From NCBI RefSeq assembly GCF_024362805.1, contig NZ_CP093299.1, forward strand, positions 3,318,001 through 3,382,000: DNA of 64,000 nt. The letters run 5' to 3'. This DNA comes from Salipaludibacillus sp. LMS25 (GTDB lineage Bacteria > Bacillota > Bacilli > Bacillales > Salisediminibacteriaceae). The position numbers and the translations under genes are program-made. Below, piece after piece: positions 46,410-53,666 of this stretch. Within the stretch, counting starts at the first letter, position 1. Each line of letters begins with the position of its first letter. Below the pieces are notes generated by a model. It was not told the DNA's origin, did not search any database, and saw only the letters and a program-made list of their open reading frames with translations.

Positions 46410-46856
46410 TTATCTTATAAAAGCTATGTCACAATCCGCAAGAGCATCCTTTAACCACCGTGGGTGCATCGTTAGTAAGTTGTTTGGAAGTTTGTTAGGA
46501 TCAAAGAATTGCATGGCAAGTGATTCATCAGAATGGCATTGTAGTTTTCCACCGATTATTTCAGCGAGAAAACAAGTTGTTATGAAATGGACAGATTTGC
46601 CGTTTGGGTAGATAAAAACTTGTGATTTAGGATCTGAATATACACCGATAAGCTTCTTAATTGTTACGTCTAAGTTAGTTTCTTCTTTCACTTCTCTTAC
46701 AGCAGCTTCTGTAACGGTTTCTCCTATTTCTATGTGTCCAGACGGAATGCCCCACAACCCTACATCCGCCCGCTTTTGCAAAAGGACATGGTTCTTTTCA
46801 TTCAAAATAATAACAGCAATTCCAGCTCTCAATTCATCGATGTGATGCATAAACAT
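46410..46856 (-). CDS. Nudix hydrolase
   Basis: 148 residues. The Nudix box is GHIEIGETVTEAAVREVKEE followed by TNL (about residues 40-62): G-x5-E-x7-REVxEE is intact, with Asn in place of the usual last Gly. The enzyme should hydrolyse a nucleoside diphosphate derivative with Mg2+. AAAGGAGG precedes the ATG. Its leader contains a ykkC-class riboswitch and terminator on the same strand, which points to a nucleotide-linked substrate. Confidence 0.88.
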   Translation of the reverse strand: MFMHHIDELRAGIAVIILNEKNHVLLQKRADVGLWGIPSGHIEIGETVTEAAVREVKEETNLDVTIKKLIGVYSDPKSQVFIYPNGKSVHFITTCFLAEIIGGKLQCHSDESLAMQFFDPNKLPNNLLTMHPRWLKDALADCDIAFIR

Positions 46857-46874
46857 AACGCCTCCTTTTAGATA

Positions 46875-47025
46875 TAAAAAAAGAGAAGAAAGGTTTTGCA
46901 GCGCATACTTAATACACTGAACCTTTCCCCTCGGACCTTTTATGTCAATAGGTGCCTTTTACGCGCGTAAAAGATGTAGACCTCGGTCACAGACCTAGCA
47001 TACTAGCGGAACCCTATCTACAGTT
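46875..47025 (-). promoter_or_regulatory. ykkC-class riboswitch with terminator (candidate nucleoside-diphosphate type)
   Basis: On the minus strand the leader contains TAGGGTTCCG, a short CTAG/CTAG hairpin, GGTCTGTGACCGAGG, a TTTTACGCGCGTAAAA hairpin and ATAAAAGGTCCGAGGGGA. These match the conserved blocks of ykkC RNAs (TAGGGTTCCG, GGTCCGAGAG, ATAAAAGCCCGGGAGA). Right after, GAAAGGTT...AACCTTTC and a T-rich tract form a terminator whose 5' arm overlaps the aptamer 3' end. Known ykkC subtypes sense guanidine, ppGpp, PRPP or nucleoside diphosphates; the last type is associated with Nudix genes, as here. Confidence 0.78.
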
Positions 47026-47144
47026 TTCCAGTTCTTAAACGATTGGTTATAATATTGTTAGATGTTTATTATTTTATACTTAAAAGGTAAAAAAATAAAG
47101 AGGTTCCAAGAAAAAATTTCTTTTGATTAACAAAAAATCATTTT

Positions 47145-47173
47145 TTTACTTTTTTTAGTATAAGTAGTATAAT
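47145..47173 (+). promoter_or_regulatory. promoter candidate for the thiamine-antivitamin operon
   Basis: TTTACT and TATAAT (47168-47173) with a 17-bp spacer, in AT-rich DNA, 265 bp before the TPP aptamer. The leader between them has an unexplained strong hairpin at 47366-47395 (TCCCATCTACGC-TAT-GCGT, then AGATGGGA). Confidence 0.55.
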
Positions 47174-47437
47174 GTAAGAAACAGAGAGAAATAGGTTATA
47201 AATGGGTGGGTTAATTGAGAGGAAAAAATCACGTCGAGGACAGAGAGGATGGGGAATTTTTAGAAATAGATTGGTAGAATGTCTTATTTGAAGCGATCAC
47301 GATTCAGCAAGCTGTAACATCGAGAAATCAGATGGGGTCTGGTCTTGACTCCTTTGATTAAACGTTCCCATCTACGCTATGCGTCTCAGATGGGAGGCTA
47401 CAACCCTTAAAACATTAAAGGATTAAAAAGTAAACTT

Positions 47438-47517
47438 TTGCAGGGGAACGATAGAGTTGAGAAGGTGAAACCTGACCCTTTGAACCTGGTTACAGTTAAT
47501 ACTGACGTAGGGAGCAA
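47438..47517 (+). promoter_or_regulatory. TPP riboswitch (thi box)
   Basis: TTGC/GCAA closing stem, AGGGGAACG, GTTGAGAAGG, the invariant ACCCTTTGAACCTG, TAATACTGACGTAGGGAGCA. These are the conserved elements of the thiamine pyrophosphate aptamer. A terminator follows at once, so TPP should switch off the five genes downstream. Confidence 0.95.
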
Positions 47518-47539
47518 TTACATAAAAAGTATGTAATGC

Positions 47540-47571
47540 GCGCTTTCTACTGTAAGAGAGCGCTTTTATTT
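47540..47571 (+). terminator. riboswitch-controlled terminator
   Basis: GCGCTTTCT/AGAGAGCGC stem (one wobble), 6-nt loop, TTTTATTT tail, 23 nt after the TPP aptamer and before thiD. Confidence 0.85.
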
Positions 47572-47612
47572 GCGTTTACGACATCTAGTAGAAGAATTGA
47601 GGAGGCTTTTTA

Positions 47613-48434
47613 ATGAAGAAAGTACTAAGCATTGCTGGTTCCGATTGCAGTGGAGGAGCAGGAATTCAAGCGGATTTAAAAACATTTTCAGCTCATGGGG
47701 TTTTCGGAATGAGCGCTATCGTCTCGGTTGTTGCTGAGAATACGAGCCGTGTTATTGATATACAGGATATAACGCCTGATATGCTTGAAAAACAAATCGA
47801 TGCTGTATATGAAGATATTGGGACAGATGCTGTGAAAATAGGGATGTTATCAACACCAGAGTCTATGAAAGCAGTCACAAATAAATTAAGAGAGTATTCA
47901 CCTCAGAACGTTGTAATCGATCCGGTCATGTATGCCAAAAATGGCGCACCATTAATGGACCCTAATGCGGTTGAAACATTGATTGATATCGTCATTCCTT
48001 ATGCTGATATTTTAACACCCAATATTCCAGAAGCAGAAAAGATAGCCAATGAAAAAGTTACGAATACGGCTGATATGGAGACCGTTGCAAGAAAGATTCA
48101 TCACATGGGGTGTAAGAATGTTCTTGTCAAAGGTGGTCATGCGATGGGAGATGCTTTGGATGTGTTATTTGACGGAGAGTCATTCCACCACTTTAAAACC
48201 CGGAGAATTGAAACGAAGAACACTCATGGAACAGGTTGTACTTTTTCTTCTGCAATAGCTTCTAATTTAGCGCTGGGAATGCCAGTAAAACAGGCGGTAG
48301 AACGAGCGAAAGAGTATGTAACGACAGCTATTGCCAACTCACTTGCTATTGGAAAAGGAAATGGTCCAACACATCATTTTTACGATTTATATAAAAGTGG
48401 TCTCAAAACGACTCAACAAGAAAGCTTGAAATAA
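47613..48434 (+). CDS. thiD: hydroxymethylpyrimidine (phosphate) kinase
   Basis: 273 residues of the ribokinase fold. SIAGSDCSGGAGIQADLKTF (about residues 6-25) and TKNTHGTGCTFSSAIASNLA (about 201-220; anion hole and catalytic Asp replaced by the family's Cys loop) match ThiD. It phosphorylates HMP to HMP-P and HMP-PP for thiamine. It is the first gene after the TPP riboswitch and heads the antivitamin operon, where it could also phosphorylate the methoxy analogue; ThiD is known to accept bacimethrin. A second, housekeeping copy elsewhere in the genome would support a cluster-specific role. Confidence 0.92.
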   Translation: MKKVLSIAGSDCSGGAGIQADLKTFSAHGVFGMSAIVSVVAENTSRVIDIQDITPDMLEKQIDAVYEDIGTDAVKIGMLSTPESMKAVTNKLREYSPQNVVIDPVMYAKNGAPLMDPNAVETLIDIVIPYADILTPNIPEAEKIANEKVTNTADMETVARKIHHMGCKNVLVKGGHAMGDALDVLFDGESFHHFKTRRIETKNTHGTGCTFSSAIASNLALGMPVKQAVERAKEYVTTAIANSLAIGKGNGPTHHFYDLYKSGLKTTQQESLK

Positions 48435-48524
48435 TGCATAAGAAATAATTGAATGGCTGAAACAGGCCAGGTTTGGATGAAGGTTGCAGTCATGATAGTT
48501 ATACAAGAGAGGGGAAGTGAACTA

Positions 48525-48998
48525 ATGGGGAAAAAAATTTTTTTGGCAGCTCCTTTTAAAAGTTTAGTTGATAAAAAGACATCGGTACTTGAAGACGACA
48601 TGAAAAAAAGACTTATAGAGTTGATAACTTATTTGGAGAATTCAGGATATGAGGTACATAATGCCCACAAACGAGAATTATGGGGAAAGGAATTTATGAC
48701 GCCTGAACAGTGTACAAAAATCGACTATGAGGAAATAGCAAGTTGTGATATTTTTATCGCTTTTCCAGGCCTTCCTGCTTCACCAGGGACCCATATTGAA
48801 ATCGGCTGGGCCTCAGCACTAAACAAAAAAATAATTCTTTTATTGCTTGAAGGTCTAGAGAATTATGCATATTTAGTGAGAGGATTGCACACTGTCTCCC
48901 ACGTTGATTATATCGTTTATAGCGAAGAAGATCATTATATGGATAAGGTGGACACGATCTTAAAGGAGATAGAACATAATGAAATTCAATCACTTTGA
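48525..48998 (+). CDS. nucleotide N-glycosidase of the nucleoside deoxyribosyltransferase family (MilB/BlsM type)
   Basis: 157 residues. KIFLAAPFKSLVDKKT at the N-terminus and LPASPGTHIEIGWASALNKK (about residues 83-102) fit this family; E92 corresponds to the catalytic Glu of the H-x-E-x-G-W-A motif seen in the CMP hydrolases MilB and BlsM. The predicted step is cleavage of hydroxymethyl-CMP to hydroxymethylcytosine and ribose 5-phosphate. The frame is open from 48453, but the ATG at 48525 has GGGGAAG upstream and the family N-terminus. Its end overlaps the next gene by 20 bp. Confidence 0.82.
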   Translation: MGKKIFLAAPFKSLVDKKTSVLEDDMKKRLIELITYLENSGYEVHNAHKRELWGKEFMTPEQCTKIDYEEIASCDIFIAFPGLPASPGTHIEIGWASALNKKIILLLLEGLENYAYLVRGLHTVSHVDYIVYSEEDHYMDKVDTILKEIEHNEIQSL

Positions 48999-49956
48999 AG
49001 AGGCATATCTTCACATTATGGATCACGTCTATCATTCTCCCGAGTATGAAAATAACCCGAGAGGATTTAAAAGTAAAGAACGTTTAAACTGTTCATTCGC
49101 AATTGAAAATCCCATTGAACGTGTATGTTATAAGCCATCTCGAAAAGAAAATATTATTTTCAATTTTGCTGAAGCCATCTGGTATTTGTCAGGAAGCAAT
49201 AAGTTAGATTTTATTAGTTATTATGCTAGCAATATGGCAAAGTACTCCGTTGACGGAGAAATATTGACTGGGACTGCATATGGCCCGAAACTGTTTTCAT
49301 TTGGACATAAGAAGATCAATCAATGGGAAAGATTAATTAACGTATTAGCTGAAGATAAAGATACAAAACGTGGGTTTATTCAAATATTTGATGCAAATGA
49401 AGATATTTATTTACGAAATATCGATGTATCATGCACGATAGGTTTACAATTTTTTCAAAGAGAAAATAATTTACATGTATGTGCCTTTATGAGAGCTAAT
49501 GATGCGTTTCGAGGCATTGTAAGTGATATATTTTCATTTACATTCATCCAAGAAATGATGGCGACCCAATTAGGTTTAAACGTAGGAAAATACTATCATA
49601 ATGTGGCCACGGTCCATATATATGAGCCGGATAATCCAAAGGTTGAGAAGGTTTTAATAGATGAAACGGATACTCATCAATGGGGCTGTTCCTTCCCGTC
49701 TATGCCAAACAAAAACAATTGGCAAGATTTAAGAACGGTCATTGACTATGAAGCCCTATTAAGAAACAGAGAAGTGACATTGTCTAAAGAACAGATTGAA
49801 GAGATTGAGGTTGACCAGTATTGGAAACAAATAATTACGTTGTTTGCTATCTATCAAGGCATCTATTATTCCAAAAAAATAGACGGACAATTGTACCATA
49901 CACTTTTACCGATCTATCAATATTTTATTAAAAATAAATGGCCACGTCTTTTATAG
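48979..49956 (+). CDS. thymidylate synthase-family CMP/dCMP hydroxymethylase candidate
   Basis: 325 residues. The nucleophile Cys is C152 in IDVSCTIGLQFF, and phosphate-binding Arg and the RANDAFRGIVSDIFSFTF run (about 172-189) follow. In thymidylate synthases this run has Asn at the position of D183 (R-S-x-D-x-x-x-G-x-P-F-N-I). Asp there is the hallmark of dCMP hydroxymethylase and of MilA, which act on cytosine nucleotides. The enzyme is therefore predicted to convert CMP to 5-hydroxymethyl-CMP with methylene-tetrahydrofolate. The neighbours supply the later steps. A canonical ThyA role is less likely. Confidence 0.82.
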   Translation: MKFNHFEEAYLHIMDHVYHSPEYENNPRGFKSKERLNCSFAIENPIERVCYKPSRKENIIFNFAEAIWYLSGSNKLDFISYYASNMAKYSVDGEILTGTAYGPKLFSFGHKKINQWERLINVLAEDKDTKRGFIQIFDANEDIYLRNIDVSCTIGLQFFQRENNLHVCAFMRANDAFRGIVSDIFSFTFIQEMMATQLGLNVGKYYHNVATVHIYEPDNPKVEKVLIDETDTHQWGCSFPSMPNKNNWQDLRTVIDYEALLRNREVTLSKEQIEEIEVDQYWKQIITLFAIYQGIYYSKKIDGQLYHTLLPIYQYFIKNKWPRLL

Positions 49957-49968
49957 GAGGGTGAGATT

Positions 49969-50736
49969 ATGGGGACATCATGGAAATCATCAGATGTCAC
50001 GGAAAAATTTAATGATTATAATGACATGCTTGAAGATATATTAGGATTTCAAGTACTGTTTGATGAAATAAAAGAAAGCAGCGAGATTTATCATATACTT
50101 GATTATGGATGTGGGCCGGGAAAAGTGGCCGAACGATTAGCCGATCTTAGTAATGATTACCAAATAATAGCTGTAGATGAGTCCAAAGGGATGCTGGACA
50201 TTGCAAGGAATAATCGCTCCAAAGCAAATATAGATTACCGTCTAATAACGAATGATAATCTGAGTTTTTTACAGGATAACTCAATGGATATTGTGATCGT
50301 TTGTTTTGTGATTATAAATATATCGTGTGAAGAACGTATAAAAAATATCGTCAAACAAGTTCACCGAGTTTTGAAGCCTTCTGGAAAATTACTTATTTTA
50401 GATTCTAATCCAGATGCGGTGGGCTATGAATTCTCGACATTTAAAAATGGAACTAAAGGTAAAACGTATAATAATGGTGAAAAGAAACAGCAATTTTTGC
50501 ATATTTCAAATCGTCCTGACTTAGTTCTAGATGACTATTACTGGACACGTGCGTTTTATATGTCAGCTTTAGAGGAGGCGGGGTTTAGCGATATCCGTAA
50601 ACGTGAACCGACAATTGAGTCGCTCACAGCTGAAAAAAAGAAACAGGCTCAACTGAAATACAATGTCACTGAATGGGGGGATGAAAAAGATCAAGCACCC
50701 TTTATTATTTTTAAAGCGAAGAAAGCGGACTTGTAG
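49969..50736 (+). CDS. SAM-dependent methyltransferase
   Basis: 255 residues, class I fold. Motif I is ILDYGCGPGKVAERL (about 43-57), motif II IIAVDESKGMLDIARNN, motif III MDIVIVCFVIIN, and VHRVLKPSGKLLILDSNPDA is the post-III region. In the operon it is the candidate for methylating O2 of hydroxymethylcytosine to give the 2-methoxy group of bacimethrin. It starts 12 bp after the hydroxymethylase stop with GGAGGGTGAG as ribosome binding site. The exact substrate is inferred only from the operon. Confidence 0.82.
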   Translation: MGTSWKSSDVTEKFNDYNDMLEDILGFQVLFDEIKESSEIYHILDYGCGPGKVAERLADLSNDYQIIAVDESKGMLDIARNNRSKANIDYRLITNDNLSFLQDNSMDIVIVCFVIINISCEERIKNIVKQVHRVLKPSGKLLILDSNPDAVGYEFSTFKNGTKGKTYNNGEKKQQFLHISNRPDLVLDDYYWTRAFYMSALEEAGFSDIRKREPTIESLTAEKKKQAQLKYNVTEWGDEKDQAPFIIFKAKKADL

Positions 50737-50764
50737 CTAATAAATGGCTATACGAGGAGGATGT

Positions 50765-52036
50765 ATGATGAACGGACTTCCATCTTTTAAGGGGAAATTA
50801 GCTTCCATCATGAGTATACTCGTTTTTGTAAGTATTTTTAGCTATTCGAGTTACGTTTACGGAGATGGCCAACTCACAGAAACGGAGGAGTTAGATTCAT
50901 TAACTGTGGCTTTATATCCCTACGTGCCAGATTTGGAAAGGTTCGAAAAAGCAGTTGCGGACGAATGGGCTACCGCTCAACCGGATGTGACATTGAATTT
51001 TGTTGATTGGGATGGGTATTCATCGGATCCATATGACGATTTAGATGTGTTCGTTTTTGATGCCATATTCCTCTCACATTTTATTGAGGAAGATCATCTA
51101 ATGCCGCTCACACTTGATGAGGTTGATGAAAGTTCAGATATCTTACCATTTGCATTAGATGGTGTCACAGTTAATGATCACGTGTATGCCATTCCGCAGA
51201 TTGTGTGCACGAACTTGTTATATACAAGAGCGGGTGATTCATTGCTGTCAGAAGTGTCATCAGTTCCTGAGTTATATCAGGAAATTGGCCCTCGACAATC
51301 TAGTGGTATTATTCCCAATCCTAATGAAGGTCTATTAATAAGCATGTCTGGTAGCACAACAAAAGTTCTAATGTATCTTGATGCGCTACTTGATACGAAA
51401 GGTGTATATAACGACTATGACGTTTTACCGGAATTAACTCACTTAAATCGAAGTGCGTTGAACAGCCTTGTCTTACTACAACGAATGGCTGGACCACAAC
51501 AGTCAAATTACTGGCCAGACAATAATGATCCCTATATTCGAGCTAAATGGTTTGAAGATGGTTATGGGAAAGCTTATATTGGTTACACAGAAGCCATGTC
51601 GTCAATGGGGGATTTTGCTAATGACGTCAATTTTAAAACAATTTCTCTATCAGACAAGACAGATATTCCAGTATTTTATGGGGATGTGGTAGGAATTAAT
51701 TCAGCGATTACTGATAAAGACAAACAGGAGATAGCGATTGAGCTTGCTAATGTCATTGCCGCATCAGACACGTTAGTTGATGCCGTGTCGACAGACGAGA
51801 ATAATCCCTACCCTCAATACCTGCTACCAGCGAGGGAGAGCGTCTATGATCAGTTGGAAGGGGATTATCCAATTTATGGAGAGTTAAAAGATATAGCCAC
51901 CCATGAAGATAATAAACTATTTAAGATGGGGCCATCTGCTCGACCATGGCTGCAAGAAGCGAAACCTATTATTGCAGAGAAATTGGCGGAAAAAGCTAGT
52001 AAGAATAAACGAGATTACCAACCGGCCATTAAATAA
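50765..52036 (+). CDS. bcmE: thiaminase I, secreted
   Basis: About 423 residues, with an N-terminal signal segment (KLASIMSILVFVSIFS) and a mature protein of the periplasmic-binding-protein fold. LTVALYPYVPDLERFEKAV, VDWDGYSSDPYDDLDVFVFD, SHFIEEDHL and YPQYLLPARESVY match Bacillus thiaminolyticus thiaminase I throughout. The catalytic Cys is C148 in PQIVCTNLLY and the base E276 in IGYTEAMSSMGD. The enzyme cleaves thiamine by exchanging the thiazole for a nucleophile. The ATG pair at 50765/50768 follows GGAGG; 50768 has the better 7-nt spacing. It is the last gene of the operon and is followed by a strong terminator. Confidence 0.93.
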   Translation: MMNGLPSFKGKLASIMSILVFVSIFSYSSYVYGDGQLTETEELDSLTVALYPYVPDLERFEKAVADEWATAQPDVTLNFVDWDGYSSDPYDDLDVFVFDAIFLSHFIEEDHLMPLTLDEVDESSDILPFALDGVTVNDHVYAIPQIVCTNLLYTRAGDSLLSEVSSVPELYQEIGPRQSSGIIPNPNEGLLISMSGSTTKVLMYLDALLDTKGVYNDYDVLPELTHLNRSALNSLVLLQRMAGPQQSNYWPDNNDPYIRAKWFEDGYGKAYIGYTEAMSSMGDFANDVNFKTISLSDKTDIPVFYGDVVGINSAITDKDKQEIAIELANVIAASDTLVDAVSTDENNPYPQYLLPARESVYDQLEGDYPIYGELKDIATHEDNKLFKMGPSARPWLQEAKPIIAEKLAEKASKNKRDYQPAIK

Positions 52037-52091
52037 CGGGTTAGTAAACCATTGCTCACTATAATGCTAACACCATGTGACCTAATATTTT

Positions 52092-52130
52092 AAGATGCTT
52101 TTATCTTTAGAGATAAAGGCATCTTTTTTA
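52092..52130 (+). terminator. terminator of the antivitamin operon
   Basis: AAGATGCTTTTATC/GATAAAGGCATCTT, a 14-bp stem with one wobble, 6-nt loop and T6 tail. Confidence 0.92.
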
Positions 52131-52217
52131 ATTGTGTAAAATGAACGTTACAAAATGTATGGGTTATTTTACAATTATATTTGTAAAGTCAACGACTCCT
52201 CCCTCCTCCGAAATGAT

Positions 52218-52487
52218 GTGTTAACAAATACCGTAAAGGAATTCCGCACACACCACAGGATGATACAAAGTGATCTCGCCGAAAGAGTCAATGTGACAAG
52301 ACAAACGATTGTAGCATTAGAAAAAGGGCGTTATATCCCGTCGTTAATGCTAGCTATGAATATAGCTAAAACTTTTAACTTAGCTATTGAAGAGATTTTT
52401 TTTCTCCCACTCTTAAGGGGCAGTAAAACCCCCATCTCAAAACTTAAGAAGATCGAAAAGTTTAGGTGGAGGATAAACGGCCCCTAA
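52218..52487 (+). pseudogene. YgzD-like XRE regulator with its 3' end replaced by a B repeat
   Basis: The product reads TVKEFRTHHRMIQSDLAERV, NVTRQTIVALEKGRYIPSLM, LAMNIAKTFNLAIEEIFFL, the compact 65-70 residue HTH of the YgzD type, almost complete. After IEEIFFL the frame enters the B5 repeat and adds about 26 unrelated residues. The family normally ends a few residues after IEEIF, so only the last codons were lost and the DNA-binding part may still work. The start is uncertain: GTG at 52218 is best placed, but no good ribosome binding site is present. The next gene, a likely partner, is also broken. Confidence 0.75.
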
Positions 52488-52559
52488 AGGTCCAATAAGT
52501 AAAACGAACAATCAGTGGGGGATGAAGGAAAACTCCCACTGATTGAAGGTTAGCTTTAT
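52404..52559 (+). repeat. B-type dispersed repeat, copy B5, inserted in a gene
   Basis: TCCCACTCTTAAGGGGCAGT, left arms CCCCCATCT and AGGTGGAGG (both changed from other copies), right hairpin intact, end AAGGTTAGCTTTAT. The left flank is TTTTC instead of TTTTA. It interrupts the last codons of the XRE regulator gene. Confidence 0.9.
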
Positions 52560-52577
52560 ACAGGAGGACGATGAAAC

Positions 52578-53040
52578 ATGAGTATTTATCGGAATATGGT
52601 CATCACTGTTACGTCAGTTATATTATTTGGATGGGTCATGAGTAATTCTATTTAGCGATGGTGGATATATCGGAGTTCAATCCTAGTGCTGGCGATACGA
52701 CGATGTTTTATATGAATCTTAATCCATTTATTTCTTTAATTTGTTTGGGAGGTATAGTCACTTTTGTCCGTCTTCAAAAGCACAAGAAAAAGGAATGGTC
52801 GAAAGTCTTAATGCTACCTGAGGAGTTTAACGAAAAAGATAAACGGGAGACTGACATACAAATCGAGCTTGTCGGGCATCTTATGTAAGTTTAATGTGGG
52901 CTGCACCTATTTTGACAGCATTATTGCTCATTAACCCATTTGTTTCAGGGGCAGTGCCATTCTATCCTATTATGATTTTCCTCTTATTTCCTTTGACACA
53001 ATTAGTAACGTACCTCATCTCGTGGCATCGACACTATTAA
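52578..53040 (+). pseudogene. broken four-helix membrane protein gene
   Basis: AGGAGG precedes the ATG of MSIYRNMVITVTSVILFGWV then MSNSI and a stop; a second frame gives FYMNLNPFISLICLGGIVTF and RLQKHKKKEWSKVLMLPEEF; a third gives SLMWAAPILTALLLINPFVS, FYPIMIFLLFPLTQLVTYLI to a stop at 53040. Together they form one membrane protein with four helices, interrupted by at least two frame changes. Such proteins often follow YgzD-like regulators. It is not likely to be functional unless sequencing errors are involved. Confidence 0.7.
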
Positions 53041-53112
53041 TCTTAATCCTTAAAGGTTTTAAGGGTTATAGACCTCCACCTCAATGCGTAGCGTAGGTGA
53101 GAACTATTAATT

Positions 53113-53134
53113 AGGTGGCGTGGAGACGCCACCT
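53113..53134 (+). terminator. hairpin terminator candidate
   Basis: AGGTGGCGT/ACGCCACCT, 9-bp perfect stem with a GGAG loop, followed by a T-rich stretch (GTCGCTTTTCGTTTTA). Confidence 0.6.
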
Positions 53135-53231
53135 GTCGCTTTTCGTTTTATATCATGATTTTGGTAATACTTCGCCCCTATTTTTAACAGAAATGAAAAA
53201 GGGTTGTGTCTCATAGTTTCAGTCAGTATTT

Positions 53232-53630
53232 TCATTTTATTGCAATATAAATGTTAACCTCTCCAGTTGCTTGGTATTCTTCGTAGTCATAGGAATAAGC
53301 CCGTTTCAATTCACCTGATTCTTCTAAACGCCAAATTTTTTGCCATGTCTTAAAAATGCCTTGTTCATCGCTTGTATCCACGTTAAAGATCTCATATTTT
53401 TCATTTTCAGGAAGCGATAAATCAGCCAATTCTTCTGTCGTTTTAATGGCGACACTTAATGTATAGTCCCCTTTATAGTCACTCTCATAATCATGATACA
53501 GTCCGTATAGCGAATCATCATGATCAGCTAGGGTGGAACTAGCTATTTTCCATAGCTCAGTTATTTTTTGCAAAACGAGGTCATCATTAAAATTGTTAGT
53601 TCGTATACTATTAATAAGTGATAAGTTCAT
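53232..53630 (-). CDS. GyrI-like/Cass2-type effector-binding domain protein
   Basis: 132 residues. YGLYHDYESDYKGDYTLSVA near residue 45 and the C-terminal LKRAYSYDYEEYQATGEVNI match the integron-associated effector-binding (Cass2) branch of the GyrI-like fold, which binds cationic drugs. There is no HTH. The frame is open to 53666, but the ATG at 53630 has GGAG upstream. It is monocistronic. Confidence 0.72.
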   Translation of the reverse strand: MNLSLINSIRTNNFNDDLVLQKITELWKIASSTLADHDDSLYGLYHDYESDYKGDYTLSVAIKTTEELADLSLPENEKYEIFNVDTSDEQGIFKTWQKIWRLEESGELKRAYSYDYEEYQATGEVNIYIAIK

Positions 53631-53666
53631 GATTATAGCTCCTTTTTGTATGTAGTAGAAAAACAA

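Noticed and set aside
46875..47025. T-box leader before the Nudix gene
   Set aside because: The T-box sequence (AGGGTGGNACCGCG) is absent, while three ykkC blocks are present, and the gene is not an aminoacylation or amino acid gene.
48979..49956. Housekeeping thymidylate synthase ThyA
   Set aside because: The pyrimidine-reading Asn is replaced by Asp, the PCH context of the catalytic Cys is changed to VSCT, and the gene sits in a TPP-controlled operon with glycosidase, methyltransferase and thiaminase genes.
50765..52036. Ordinary sugar or thiamine ABC-transporter binding protein
   Set aside because: The fold is the same, but there is no lipobox, no ABC genes are nearby, and the thiaminase I catalytic Cys and Glu with their surroundings are conserved.
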